DNA of 49,966 bases from Burkholderiales bacterium (GTDB taxonomy: Bacteria; Pseudomonadota; Gammaproteobacteria; Burkholderiales; SG8-39): assembly GCA_026417035.1 (NCBI GenBank), contig JAOAEA010000028.1, positions 1 through 49,966 of the forward strand. The letters run 5' to 3'. The notes beneath the pieces are model-generated. The model was not told the DNA's origin. It worked only from the letters and a program-made list of their open reading frames with translations, and ran no database searches. Below are positions 1 through 8,900 of this stretch, piece by piece. The first letter of the stretch is position 1; every line of letters starts with the position of its first letter. Made by a program: the position numbers and the translations under genes.

Positions 1-1
1 G

Positions 2-55
2 ATCCTCGGCTCGAAGAACGAAGTGGAGCGGATCGCCTCGTATCACGCGGGGTGA
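2..55 (+). CDS. fbp: C-terminal tail of class I fructose-1,6-bisphosphatase (partial)
   Basis: This open frame enters from the left edge and stops at TGA 53-55, leaving 17 residues (ILGSKNEVERIASYHAG). From memory of the family, the GSKNEVER...YH ending is typical of betaproteobacterial class I fructose-1,6-bisphosphatases, which hydrolyse fructose-1,6-bisphosphate in gluconeogenesis. The fragment contains no catalytic residue, so the call rests on the tail alone. The frame one base earlier is also open to 60, but its sequence resembles nothing I recognise. The gene converges on the LuxR gene that ends at 239. Confidence 0.5.
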   Translation: MLGSKNEVERIASYHAG

Positions 56-62
56 CCTGAAA

Positions 63-224
63 TTCGACGCGGAGGACGCGGAGGACGCAGAGGCACGCAC
101 GGGGCAGGCTCGATTCGTACGTGGCCGGGGGGCGCCCAAGCAGTGCGCCGCGCTTCCCGGTGATGCGCCAACCGAGTGCCTTCCTCTGCGGCCCTCTCCG
201 TTCTCTGCGGCCTCTGCGTTGAAG
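63..224. repeat. Non-coding inverted element of 9-nt units at a convergent junction (element A)
   Basis: The left part (66-95) is a tandem of a 9-nt unit close to GACGCAGAG. The right part (177-223) is the reverse complement of a similar tandem and ends CCTCTGCGTTGAA. The left end, TTCGACGCGGAGG, matches the inverse of the right end with two differences. The interior carries no convincing gene. The element fills the gap between the end of fbp and the end of the LuxR gene, which point at each other. Related elements lie at 26607-26762 and 47755-47892. Confidence 0.7.
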
Positions 225-238
225 CCCTTTGGCAGGGG

Positions 239-1006
239 CTAGGGCCTTGAGACGCCACGCGACCGCATCACCGCGGCGGTGCGCGTCTCCACCCCGAGTT
301 TCTCGTACACCCGCTCGAGGTGCTTCTCCACGGTGCGCGGCGACGCCCCGAGGATCGCGGCGATGTCGCGGTTCGTCTTGCCCGCGGCCACCCAGTCGAG
401 CACTTCCCGCTCGCGCGGCGTGAGCCGCGCGAGCGCGGCCTCGCTCTCCGCCGCATCGCGGGCACCGTTGCGGCCCTCGAGCGCGGCGCCCAGCCGGTAG
501 AGCGTCGCGAGGTGCGGTCGCAGGATCTCGGCGAGCGCGAGGTCGCCGTCGTCGAAATCCCCGCCGGCCCGGTTGAGCACGAAGCTCACGAGGAAGCGGC
601 GGTCCACGTGCACCGGCACCGCCATCACGTGCGCGAGGCGCACCGTGCGGTAGTAATCGTTGTAGAGCGCGCTGCGCCGGAATTCGCGGTCGGGCAGCAG
701 ATCCGAGAGCCGCCGCGTGACCGCCGCCGGGTTGCGCCCGTGGTGGCGCACCAGGGGATGCGCGTGGAAGTGGTGGTCGAAGGCCTCGAGCGCGGCACGA
801 GGGATCGCGCCGGGCCGGTCGGTGACGACGCCCCGGTGGCCGGAATCGAGGTCGCAGACGGAGAGGGTGGTGACGTCGGCGGCGATGAGCCGCGGGAGCA
901 GGCGCACGGCCTCGCGCGCGAAGGGCGCGCTTCCGGTGCAGGCTTCGCCGAGCGCGTGCAGCACGTCGAGCGCGCCTCTGAGCTGCCGGGTCGTGATGGG
1001 GCCCAT
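239..1006 (-). CDS. LuxR-family transcriptional regulator
   Basis: This 255-residue protein has a LuxR-type DNA-binding domain at its C-terminus (about residues 193-250). The characteristic stretch TPREREVLDWVAAGKTNRDI is followed by a recognition helix beginning SPRTVEKHL. The N-terminal 190 residues look globular and soluble. They contain no phospho-acceptor receiver motif and no clear acyl-homoserine-lactone domain, so the signal is unknown; a GAF- or PAS-like fold is possible. The start is ATG 1006. The gene is divergent from a cupin-VOC-flavoprotein operon, a common arrangement for a local regulator, but that link is inference. The intergenic stretch 1007-1156 must hold both promoters; TACAAC at 1072-1077 is a weak -10 candidate for the rightward operon. 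Confidence 0.85.
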   Translation of the reverse strand: MGPITTRQLRGALDVLHALGEACTGSAPFAREAVRLLPRLIAADVTTLSVCDLDSGHRGVVTDRPGAIPRAALEAFDHHFHAHPLVRHHGRNPAAVTRRLSDLLPDREFRRSALYNDYYRTVRLAHVMAVPVHVDRRFLVSFVLNRAGGDFDDGDLALAEILRPHLATLYRLGAALEGRNGARDAAESEAALARLTPREREVLDWVAAGKTNRDIAAILGASPRTVEKHLERVYEKLGVETRTAAVMRSRGVSRP

Positions 1007-1156
1007 CCCCTCTCCCCCGGGAAGACCCGAGAGTACGTGGAACTACGCATTCTCCGCCTCGATCGCCGGGACTACAACTCGCGTACGGACGGGCGGTCCC
1101 GTCATGCCCTGGCGCCGGGTTCCCGGGCGCGGGGCCTCGAGCGAGCGAGGTGAGCC

Positions 1157-1531
1157 ATGGAACAGGCGGTCAAGGAACGTGCAGAGCTGAAGAGCTTCGG
1201 CGAGCCCGACGAGGTGCGCGAATTCCCCAAGGGGCGGCTCGAGCTCGTCAACATCGGCGGGGCGATGGTCGGCCGCGCGGTGTTCGAGCCCGGCTGGCGA
1301 TGGGCCACCTCGGTCCAGCCCCTCGCGAACACGAAGAGCTGCGAGGCGCCGCACTTCCAGTACCACGTGTCGGGCATTCTGCGCGTCCGCATGGACGACG
1401 GCGACGAGTTCGACTGCAAGCCGGGCGACGTGTCGCTGCTGCCGTCCGGGCACGACGCCTGGGTGATCGGCGACGAGCCCGCGGTGGTCGTCGACTTCCA
1501 GGGCATGCTCGACTACGCGCAGTCCCGTTAG
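1157..1531 (+). CDS. Cupin domain protein
   Basis: This 124-residue protein has a single cupin barrel. The first cupin motif is around residues 64-84, with a histidine in APHFQYHVSG followed by RVRMDDG and an acidic DEF. The second motif is PGDVSLLPSGHDAWV (about residues 91-105). Several metal-ligand positions are present, so metal binding is plausible. The reaction or ligand is unknown. A good ribosome-binding site (GAGGTGA) precedes ATG 1157. It is the first gene of an apparent operon, with 11 nt to the VOC gene and 12 nt from that to the flavoprotein gene. Such small cupins can be sensors, isomerases or dioxygenases, and the sequence does not decide between these. Confidence 0.8.
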   Translation: MEQAVKERAELKSFGEPDEVREFPKGRLELVNIGGAMVGRAVFEPGWRWATSVQPLANTKSCEAPHFQYHVSGILRVRMDDGDEFDCKPGDVSLLPSGHDAWVIGDEPAVVVDFQGMLDYAQSR

Positions 1532-1542
1532 CGGGCCCCGCC

Positions 1543-1923
1543 ATGCTCACCCGAGCCCCGATGACGGCGATCCTGCCGGTGAAGGACCTCGGGCGGGCGC
1601 GCGAGTTCTACGAGCGCAAGCTCGGGCTCGAGCCGGTCGGTCTGCAGCAGGACGGCAAGTTCGTGTTCAACGCGAACGGGGCGCAGCTCGCGCTCTTCCC
1701 GAAGCCCGAGGGCACGAAGGCCGAGCACACCGCGGTGTCGTTCCTCGTCGACGACATCGTGCGCGAGATCCGGGAACTCGAGTCGCGCGGCGTCGCGTTC
1801 CACGACTACGACCTTCCCGGGCTGAAGACGGTCGCGCACGTCTGCGTGCTCGGGTCGGAGAAGGCCGCGTGGTTCAGCGACACCGAAGGCAACATCCTCT
1901 GCCTGCACCAGCAGGCGGGGTGA
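1543..1923 (+). CDS. VOC (glyoxalase/bleomycin-resistance) family protein
   Basis: This 126-residue protein is one vicinal-oxygen-chelate module. It opens with the family's ILPVKDLGRAREFYERKLGL strand-helix and ends with the strand FSDTEGNILCLHQ, where the glutamate of GN-I-LCL-type ends is often a metal ligand. Members bind a divalent metal and act as lyases, isomerases, dioxygenases or drug-binding proteins; the substrate here is unknown. ATG 1543 is chosen because it lies 11 nt after the cupin stop; an in-frame ATG at 1561 would also give a complete domain. It is probably co-transcribed with the cupin and the FMN-binding gene. Confidence 0.82.
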   Translation: MLTRAPMTAILPVKDLGRAREFYERKLGLEPVGLQQDGKFVFNANGAQLALFPKPEGTKAEHTAVSFLVDDIVREIRELESRGVAFHDYDLPGLKTVAHVCVLGSEKAAWFSDTEGNILCLHQQAG

Positions 1924-1935
1924 CGGGAGGCACCC

Positions 1936-2865
1936 ATGGACGCGCTCGTCTACCACGCCGGGCAGATCGCGGTGCAGGAGGAGGCGCAGACCACCCGCGT
2001 CGCCGCTAGGCTCGCCGACTGGGTCGGCCCGGTGCGCGAGTTCGCGCGCGGCGCGGACCTCGTCGTGCTCGCGGTCGCAGCGCCGGGCGGCGGGCTCGAG
2101 TTCGTCGCCGTTTCCGGGGCGCCGCCCTTCGTCGAGCCGCTGCCCGAGCCTGCGTGGGGCCTGCGCTTCCCGCCCGAAGCCCGCCTGCCGGCGGGCGCGG
2201 CCTGCGGCGGGCTCGTCATCCACCTGGGCCTCGCGCGCCGCGCGCGGATCAACGGGCGGCTCGAATCCCGCGGCGGGCGCGCCGAGCTCGTCGCCACCGA
2301 GGCGTTCACCCTCTGCCGAAAGTACATGGCGCCCTCGGTCGCGACCGGACGCGAGCTGCGCGTCGGGCCGCGCGCACGGCACGCGCTCGCGCTCGACGAT
2401 CCGTGGATCGCGGCGACGCTCGCGCGCGCGGAGACCGCCTTCCTCGCCTCGGCGAGCCCCGCCGGCATGCCGGACGTCGCGCACCGCGGCGGGCCGCCGG
2501 GCTTCCTCGCGTGGGATCCCGCGCGCGCGCGCCTCGCCTGGACCGAGTACGTCGGCGACGGCGTCTTCAAGAGCGCGGGCAACATCCGCGCGACCGGCGT
2601 CCTGTCGCTCCTCGCGATCGACCTCGCGACCGGCGACGGGGTCGCGCTCTCCGGCCGGGCGGAATACCGCAACCTGCGCGAGCGCGGCGCGCCGCGCGAG
2701 AGCCCGCTGGTGCAGGACCGCGAGGATTTCCCGGCCCAGGGCGAGATGACCTGCGTGATCGCGCGCGCCGAGCGGCTCGAGGCGTTGATGCACCCGAGGA
2801 GCCGCATCGCCCGCGCGCCGCGCATCACCTCGCGCTCGACCGTGCAGGAGCAGCAGCCGCAGTAG
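1936..2865 (+). CDS. Pyridoxamine 5'-phosphate oxidase-like FMN-binding protein
   Basis: This 309-residue protein has a split-barrel flavin-binding domain in its C-terminal half (about residues 155-260), recognisable from TAFLASASPAGMPDVAHRGG and from TEYVGDGVFKSAGNI, a typical FMN-contact loop. The N-terminal half has a related but weaker barrel-like pattern, as in other long members of this group. The family includes oxidases, reductases and haem-handling proteins; the specific substrate is unknown. A GGGAGG ribosome-binding site precedes ATG 1936. It is the third gene of the cupin-VOC operon, 12 nt downstream of the VOC gene. The C-terminal tail (EQQPQ) is low complexity and probably disordered. 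Confidence 0.8.
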   Translation: MDALVYHAGQIAVQEEAQTTRVAARLADWVGPVREFARGADLVVLAVAAPGGGLEFVAVSGAPPFVEPLPEPAWGLRFPPEARLPAGAACGGLVIHLGLARRARINGRLESRGGRAELVATEAFTLCRKYMAPSVATGRELRVGPRARHALALDDPWIAATLARAETAFLASASPAGMPDVAHRGGPPGFLAWDPARARLAWTEYVGDGVFKSAGNIRATGVLSLLAIDLATGDGVALSGRAEYRNLRERGAPRESPLVQDREDFPAQGEMTCVIARAERLEALMHPRSRIARAPRITSRSTVQEQQPQ

Positions 2866-2940
2866 CGGCCCGGGCGCGCCGCGCGCGTCGCGCGCCGGCA
2901 CGGTAAAGTGGCGCCGCCCGCGCGCGCCGCTCCACCCTCC

Positions 2941-3840
2941 GTGCCTTCGATTCCCGACCGCAAGCCCGTGGATGCCTACGCGTTCGGCGTGATGGTGCTC
3001 CTCACGCTCACGTGGGGCTTCCAGCAGGTGGCGATCAAGGTCGCGGCCCCGGGCGTCTCCACCGTGATGCAATCGGGCATCCGCTCGATCGTCGCGACCG
3101 TGCTGCTGCTCTTCTGGGCGCGGCTGCGCGGCATCCCGCTCTTCGACCGCGACCGGACGCTCGGGGCGGGCGTCGCCGCCGGCGTGCTCTTCGCGGCGGA
3201 GTTCTTCTTCATCTACCTCGGGCTCAACTACACCGCCGCTTCGCGCATGGTGGTGTTCATCTATCTCGCGCCGATCGTCACCGCGCTCGGGCTCGCCATC
3301 TTCGTCCCGGGGGAGAAGCTCTCCGCGCGCCAGTGGGCCGGGGTGCTCGTGTCCTTCGCGGGTGTCGTGATCGCGTTCGGCGAGGGCTTCGTCGCCGCGC
3401 GCGGCGCGACGTGGCTCGGCGACGCCATGGGCGTCGTCGCGGCGGTGCTTTGGGCGGCGACGACGGTGCTCATCCGCGCGACCCGGCTCGCGAGCGCGCC
3501 GGCCGCGAAGACGCTCTTCTACCAGCTCGCGGTGTCGGCGGCGACGCTGCCCTTCGCGTCGGTCGCGATCGGCGAGCCCGGCGTCGTCGCGCTGACGCCG
3601 CTCGTCATCGCGAGCCTCGCGTTCCAGGGCGTCGTGGTGGCCTTCGCGACCTACCTCGCGTGGTTCTGGCTCCTCACCCGCTACCTCGCCGCGCGGCTCG
3701 CGGTCTTTTCGTTCCTCTCGCCGCTCTTCGGCGTCCTGTTCGGCGTCGCGCTCCTCGGCGAGCCGTTCACGCCGCTCTTCGGCCTCGCCGCCGCCGCCGT
3801 CCTCGCCGGCATCGCCCTCGTGAACCTGCGCCGCCGCTGA
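2941..3840 (+). CDS. EamA/DMT-family membrane transporter
   Basis: This protein of about 299 residues has roughly ten hydrophobic helices in two EamA repeats. Typical signatures are TWGFQQVAIK in the first helix, the junction EKLSARQWAGVLVSFAGV, and the LSPLFGVLFGVALLGEPF ending of the second repeat. Such proteins export or import amino acids, nucleotides or small metabolites; the substrate cannot be read from sequence. GTG 2941 is preferred because TAAAGT at 2904-2909 resembles the -10 boxes seen elsewhere here and would overlap the earlier in-frame GTG at 2908. GTG 2968 is another option. If that box is not used, the gene may be co-transcribed with the flavoprotein gene upstream. Confidence 0.85.
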   Translation: MPSIPDRKPVDAYAFGVMVLLTLTWGFQQVAIKVAAPGVSTVMQSGIRSIVATVLLLFWARLRGIPLFDRDRTLGAGVAAGVLFAAEFFFIYLGLNYTAASRMVVFIYLAPIVTALGLAIFVPGEKLSARQWAGVLVSFAGVVIAFGEGFVAARGATWLGDAMGVVAAVLWAATTVLIRATRLASAPAAKTLFYQLAVSAATLPFASVAIGEPGVVALTPLVIASLAFQGVVVAFATYLAWFWLLTRYLAARLAVFSFLSPLFGVLFGVALLGEPFTPLFGLAAAAVLAGIALVNLRRR

Positions 3841-3952
3841 GCGCCGGACGCGCCACGCGTTTGTTACGGCAACATGACGGTCGTGATCGTCGCGCTTTCG
3901 AGGCGCGCCTCGAATCCACGTTTCCGGGAGGGAAGGACGCGCGGCGCGCCGC

Positions 3953-3958
3953 TACAAT
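3953..3958 (+). promoter_or_regulatory. -10 box for the membrane protein/HMA_2 pair
   Basis: TACAAT lies 33 nt before ATG 3992, with a strong GGAAGGGA ribosome-binding site in between. No convincing -35 hexamer is visible. The same TACAAT or TAGAAT pattern precedes several other genes in this window. Confidence 0.55.
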
Positions 3959-3991
3959 CGAAGCGTCACAACGACACGCTGGAAGGGAATC

Positions 3992-4345
3992 ATGGCGTCC
4001 CCTTATCTCCCGTTCGCATTGGGCGCGGTCGCGGGCGCGGCGCTCGCGCTCGCCGCTCCGACGATCTCGCGCAACTACCGGCCGGCGCTCAAGGAAGCGA
4101 TCAAGGCCGCATTGATGCTGGCGCGCGAAGCGCAGGTGAAGGCAGTCGAGTTCGTCGAGATGCTCGAAGACGCGTACGCCGAAGCGCAGGTCGAGATGCG
4201 CGCTGCCGCTGCGACGCCCGCCGCCGCCGCGCCGTCCCCGGCGCGCCGGCGCACGGCGGCGCGCAAGGCGAAGCAGGCGCCGGCGCGCAAGGGCGCGCGG
4301 CGCGTGACGCAGCGCGCTGCCACCGGGGCCGCTGCGAATGCCTGA
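3992..4345 (+). CDS. DUF5132-like small membrane protein with Lys/Arg-Ala tail
   Basis: This 117-residue protein has three parts. Residues 5-23 form a Gly/Ala-rich transmembrane segment (FALGAVAGAALALAAPTI). Residues 28-72 form an amphipathic acidic helix. Residues 73-117 are an Ala-, Arg- and Lys-rich disordered tail. The fold resembles DUF5132-type proteins that occur next to HMA_2 proteins and P-type ATPases. It is also reminiscent of mycobacterial PacL chaperones, which pair a membrane segment with a soluble tail, but the metal-binding Asp/His tail of PacL1 is absent and the tail here is basic. The stop overlaps the next gene by 8 nt, so the two are coupled. A role as partner or stabiliser of the nearby ATPase is inference. 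Confidence 0.75.
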   Translation: MASPYLPFALGAVAGAALALAAPTISRNYRPALKEAIKAALMLAREAQVKAVEFVEMLEDAYAEAQVEMRAAAATPAAAAPSPARRRTAARKAKQAPARKGARRVTQRAATGAAANA

Positions 4346-4790
4346 GCGCATCCCGCGCGCGGAGCTCGCGCACGCCATCGAAGGGCGCACGCGGCTCAGG
4401 TTCCGCGAGCACGCCGGCGATGCGGCGGCGCTGACCGCGATCGCCGCCCGGCTCGGCGAGCTCGAGGGCGTGGATACCGTCAGCATCCGCGCGATCAACG
4501 GCACCGTCGTGATGACGCACGACGGGCATTTCGACGAGTACGCGGACCGGGCGGTGCGCGCCGGGATGCTCGAGCTCGTGACGGCGCCGACGGCGGCGCG
4601 AGCGGCGAGCGCCGGGCATGCCCTCGAGGTGCCCGCGTCGGTGCCCGCGCTCGTGGGGCTCGCGTTCGGCGCGCTCGGGCTGCTGCAGATCGCGGAGAAG
4701 CGCGTGCTTCCGCCGGCGCTGACGCTCTTCTGGTACGCGGCGGAGCTCGCGCGGCGCGCGCAGGGACCCGCCGAGCCGCCGGCGGAGTAG
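4338..4790 (+). CDS. HMA_2-domain membrane-associated protein
   Basis: This 150-residue protein has an N-terminal ferredoxin-like heavy-metal-associated fold of the HMA_2 type (about residues 5-70). It contains the sequence AIEGRTRLRFREH, which corresponds to the H-x-x-PGRIR region of the family, and a following helix-strand VDTVSIRAINGTVVMTHDG. The CxxC of classical copper chaperones is missing, as is usual for HMA_2. A hydrophobic segment at about residues 93-118 and a Pro/Glu-rich end suggest membrane attachment. ATG 4338 overlaps the upstream gene by 8 nt. The ATPase at 5976-9194 carries a second HMA_2 domain, which supports a shared complex, but the ligand is unknown. Confidence 0.8.
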   Translation: MPERIPRAELAHAIEGRTRLRFREHAGDAAALTAIAARLGELEGVDTVSIRAINGTVVMTHDGHFDEYADRAVRAGMLELVTAPTAARAASAGHALEVPASVPALVGLAFGALGLLQIAEKRVLPPALTLFWYAAELARRAQGPAEPPAE

Positions 4791-4812
4791 CTGCCCGCCG
4801 CGTCGCCGGGGT

Positions 4813-5979
4813 CTATTTCGCGAGCGCCGCGGCGAGGTCCGTCTCTTCCCAGGGAAGGGCGAGGTCGGTGCGCCCCACCTGCCCGTAGACAGCGAGCGGC
4901 CTGAAGAACCCCGCGGCGCCGGCGGCTGCGGCGCGTTCGCGCAACGCGAAGCGCTCCTCGATGGCCGCAGGACGGAAGTCCGCCGCGCGCTGCACGCGCT
5001 CGGCGATCTCGTCGTCGGGCGCGGCGCCGGTGCCGAAGGTGTCCACCGAGAGGCTGATCGGGCGCGCGCTGCCGATCGCGTAGGCGAGGTGCACCTCGCA
5101 GCGCTCGGCGAGCCCCGCGGCGACGATGTTCTTCGCCGCGTGACGGGCCGCGTACGCGCCGATGCGGTCGATGCGCGACGGGTCCTTGCCGGAGAGGGCG
5201 GCGCCGCTCTGGCGCGCGTACTCGCCGTAGGTGTCGATGCCGTTCTTCCGCCCGGTGAGCCCGGAGTGCTTCGCCGGGCCGCCGACCAGGTACGGGCCGC
5301 CCGGGTTCACGTGGATGGCGCAGCCGGCGTCGGGCTTCAGCGGCTCGTCGCGGAACGCGCGCCGCACCACGAGCTCGCGCATCGCCTCCTCGACCATCGA
5401 CTTCTTCAGCGGCCGGTCGGCGGTCGCCGCGGTGATGGTGACGCTGTTGATTCCGGCGGGCTTGCCGTCCCGATAGCGCACCGCGACCTGGGTCTTGCCG
5501 TCCGGGCCGAGCCAGTCGAGGCCGCGGCCGCGCGCGGCGTCGAGCTCGCGCGCGAGCCGGTGCGCGAGCCAGATCGGCAGCGGCATCAGCGCCGGCGTCT
5601 CGCGGCAGGCGAAGCCGAAGGCGTTCACCTGCTCCTGCGCCGGCTCCGAGCCGTCGCGGCGGGCGCGGCGTGCCGGGGCGTCGAACGGCGTGAGGCTCGT
5701 GAGGATCGAGCAGCTGCGCGCGTCGAAGCTGTCGCCGGTGTAGCCGACCTCGGCGATCACGCCGCGGGCGAGCGTCGGCACGTCCACCTGCGCTTCGGCG
5801 GCGAAGCGCGCGGCGATGAAGAGCACGCCGGTCGCGATCGCGCACTCGACGACGATGCGCGCCTCCTCGTCCTGCGCGAGGAACGCGTCCACCGCGGCGT
5901 CGCTGATCTGGTCGCAGAGCTTGTCGGGGTGGCCGGGCGTGACCGATTCGGAGGTGAAGATCGCTTCCCTGGTCGTCAT
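4813..5979 (-). CDS. metK: Divergent methionine adenosyltransferase (S-adenosylmethionine synthetase) paralogue
   Basis: This 388-residue protein is of normal family length and makes S-adenosylmethionine from methionine and ATP if active. Conserved parts include FTSESVTPGHPDK at the start, the GPDGKTQV lysine, GLTGRK, SGKDPSRIDR and the C-terminal PWEETD. Two hallmark motifs are altered. The GAGDQG loop (E. coli Asp118) reads AQEQVN, replacing Asp by Glu. The GDxGLTGRK motif (E. coli Asp238) reads KHSGLTGRK, replacing Asp by His. ATG 5979 overlaps the TGA of the P-type ATPase (ATGA), so the two are translationally coupled. It may be a second, specialised copy rather than the housekeeping enzyme; the window cannot show whether another metK exists. 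Confidence 0.85.
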   Translation of the reverse strand: MTTREAIFTSESVTPGHPDKLCDQISDAAVDAFLAQDEEARIVVECAIATGVLFIAARFAAEAQVDVPTLARGVIAEVGYTGDSFDARSCSILTSLTPFDAPARRARRDGSEPAQEQVNAFGFACRETPALMPLPIWLAHRLARELDAARGRGLDWLGPDGKTQVAVRYRDGKPAGINSVTITAATADRPLKKSMVEEAMRELVVRRAFRDEPLKPDAGCAIHVNPGGPYLVGGPAKHSGLTGRKNGIDTYGEYARQSGAALSGKDPSRIDRIGAYAARHAAKNIVAAGLAERCEVHLAYAIGSARPISLSVDTFGTGAAPDDEIAERVQRAADFRPAAIEERFALRERAAAAGAAGFFRPLAVYGQVGRTDLALPWEETDLAAALAK

Positions 5980-8900
5980 GGTTGCCCCCCTGCGGGCGGA
6001 TGGCTGCGCCGCTCGATTCGCCGGATGATCGCGCCGACGGCCTCGTTCGCGACGGCCGAGCCGATGCCCACGGCGAGGATCGCGGCGAGGTCGGCCGGCG
6101 TGAGCGGGGTGAGGCCGAGCAGGCGCCGCGTGAACGGCGCGGCCTGGGCGGTCGCCTGCAGCGCGAGGCACGCGGCGAGCGCCGCGTAGAGCTTGCGGTT
6201 GGGCGGGCGCGTGAGCTCCTCGAGGATGCCGTGGTGCTCGGACCGGCAGACGACGGCGTGCGCGAGCTGCGACAGCGTCAGACCGTGGAAGGCGACCGTG
6301 CTCGCCCGCGAGGGCGACGGCGTCGGTGTCGCCTGGTGCGGGCCGCGGGCGCCGCCCTCGGCGAGGAACGCCGCGAGCGTGGCGCCGCCGAGGACCGAGC
6401 CCTCGAGCAGCAGGCGGCGGAAGTCGCGCGCGGCGAGGATCGGCGCGCGCGGGTCGTGCGGCGGCTCCTCGAGGACGTCGGGCTCCGGCGGCTCGAGCCC
6501 GAGCGCGAGGCCCGGCAACACGTCGGTGACGAGGTTGAGCCAGAGGAGTTGCATGGGCTTGAGCGGCTCGGGCCACCCGGCGATCGCCGCGCCCAGCATC
6601 ACCATCGTCTCGGCCGAGTTGGTGCTGACGAGGAAGCGCAGCACCTTGCGGATGTTCGCGTAGGTCGCGCGCCCGAGGCGCACCGCCTCGATCACGCCGT
6701 CGAGGTCGTCGGTCGCGAGCACGATGTCGGCGACCTCGCGCGCGACGTCGGTGCCGCCCGCGCCCATCGCCACGCCGACATCGGCGGCCTTGAGCGCCGG
6801 ACCGTCGTTGATGCCGTCGCCCGTCATCGCCACGATGTGCCCGTCGGCCTGCAGGGCGCGCACGATCTCGAGCTTGTCGACGGGGCTCACGCGCGCGAAC
6901 ACGTGCGGGTTCGCCGCGATCGCCGCGAGCACCTTCGGGTCGACGCCCTTGATCTGGCCGGCCTCCAGCACGCGGATCTCGCCGCCGTCGCCGAGATCGA
7001 GCTCGCGCGCGATGGCGAAGGCCGTCGGGCTCTGGTCGCCGGTGATCATCACCGTGCGGATGCCGGCGCCGTGGAGCGTCCTGATGGCCTCGCGCGTGCC
7101 CTTGCGGATCGGGTTCGCGAGCCCGGCCAGGCCGAGCCAGACGAGGTCCTGCTCGTCCTTCGGGTCGCCGCCCCGCTCGCGAGCGGCCATGCCGAGCACG
7201 CGCAGCGCCCTGCCGGCCATCCGCTGGTTCGCCTTCAGGATCTCCGCGCGCGCCGCGGCGCCCAAGGGCTGCACCCCCTCGCGCGTGAGGACGCGGGTGC
7301 AACGCTCCAGCACCTCGACCGGGTCGCCTTTCACGTGGAGCTCGCGGCGGTCGCCCGCGGCGTGGAGCGTGCTCATGCGCTTGCGCCCGAGCGTGCGCGG
7401 GACGGTCGCGACGACCGGGCGCGAGCGGCGCGCCGCGGCCACGTCCACGCCGAGGTCGAGCGCGGCCTGCACCAGCGCAGTCTCGGTCGGCGTGCCCTCG
7501 ACGGCGATGCCGTTGCGCGCGGGGTTGAGCGCGGCGTCGCTGCAGAGCGCCGCGGCCTCGAACATGCGCGCCGCCACGGCGCGCGCGCCCGCGGCCGCGG
7601 GTTGGCCGTCGCGAGTCATCCGCGCCCCGTCGAGCGTGAAGAGCTCGCCGTCGACGTGCGCCGCCACGGCCGCCATGCGGTTCTCGGTGAGCGTGCCGGT
7701 CTTGTCGAGCCCGACCACCTGCACCGCGCCGAGGGTCTCGACGGCTTCCAGCTTGCGGACGAGCACATGGCGCTTGCGCATGTCCTGCACGCCGAGCGCG
7801 AGCGTGGTGGTCGCCACGGCGGGCAGGCCTTCGGGGATCGCCGCGACCGCCAGGGCGATCGCGCTGCGCAGCATCGGCACGAGCCCCTGGCCGCGCAGCA
7901 GGCCGAGCGCGAGGACACCGGCGCAGATGAGGCCGTTCACGATGACCAGCTCGCGCCCCACCTCGCCGAGCTGGCGCTGGATCGGCGTCTCGGGTGGCTT
8001 CACGCTCCCGAGCAGCCCCTGGATGTGCCCGATCTCCGTCCTAGCGCCGGTGGCGGTGACTACCGCGAGGCCGCGCCCGCCGGTCACAGCCGTGCCCCGG
8101 AAGACGAGGTTCACCCGATCGGCGAGGGCGGTGTCGGCGCGCAGCACGCGCGCGGCGTCCTTGTGCACCGGGAGGGCCTCGCCGGTGAGCGCCGACTCGT
8201 TGACCGTGAGGTCGTCGGCCGCGACCAGGCGTGCGTCCGCCGGTACCAGCGTTCCGGGCTCGAGCTCGATGAGGTCTCCGGGAACGAGCGCCGCGGGCGG
8301 GATCTCCTGCCGCCGGCCGCCGCGCAGCACCTTGACCGGGCGCGGCGCGTAATCCGAGAGGCCGAGGATCGTGCGCTCGGCCTGCCGCTCGGTCGCGGTG
8401 GCGATGCCCGCGTTCAGGAGCACGACGCCGGCGATGGCGACCGCGTCGGCGATGCCGCCGGTGACGAGCGACACGACCGCCGAGGCGTCGAGGAGCGCGA
8501 TCGGCAGCGTCGTGAGCTGCTCACCGAAGATCGCGAGCGCCGAGCGAGGCTCGGTCCGGGGCAGCTCGTTCGGCCCGTGCTTCGCGAGGCGCGCGGCGGC
8601 CTCGGCGGGCGCGAGGCCCTCCTGCGGCCGCGCGTCGAGCCGCCGGATCGCTTCCGCGATCGTCAGGCCGTGCCAGGGCGGCGCGTCGGCGCGTGCCGCG
8701 GCGCCCGCGAACTGCGCCGGAACCCGTTTCGCGCGGGCGGATCCGGGCGACGCGGCGAGAGCGCGCGCGGTGGCAGCGACCGGTGACACGGCAGCGGCGC
8801 GTGCGCGCGCCGCCGGGCGGCGGGCGCCCAGGGCGCTTCCGATCGCGCGAACCAACGCCGCCGGGTCCGTGGGCGGCGCGTAACGAACGAGCACCGAGCC

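Noticed and set aside
63..224. CRISPR-like array from regular GACGCAGAG units
   Set aside because: Units are 9 nt with no unique spacers, and the two arms are inverted, not direct. No cas gene is present.
4338..4790. Copper chaperone of the classical HMA type
   Set aside because: No CxxC is present. The PGRxR-like region fits HMA_2 instead.
5980..7302. Upstream extension of the metK frame into the ATPase gene
   Set aside because: The extension is Arg-rich noise. Family fit and the ATGA overlap fix the start at 5979.
5982..8786. 934-codon open frame on the plus strand opposite the P-type ATPase
   Set aside because: Its composition is Arg/Gly/Ala-rich with no motif. The ATPase on the minus strand has every family motif in frame.
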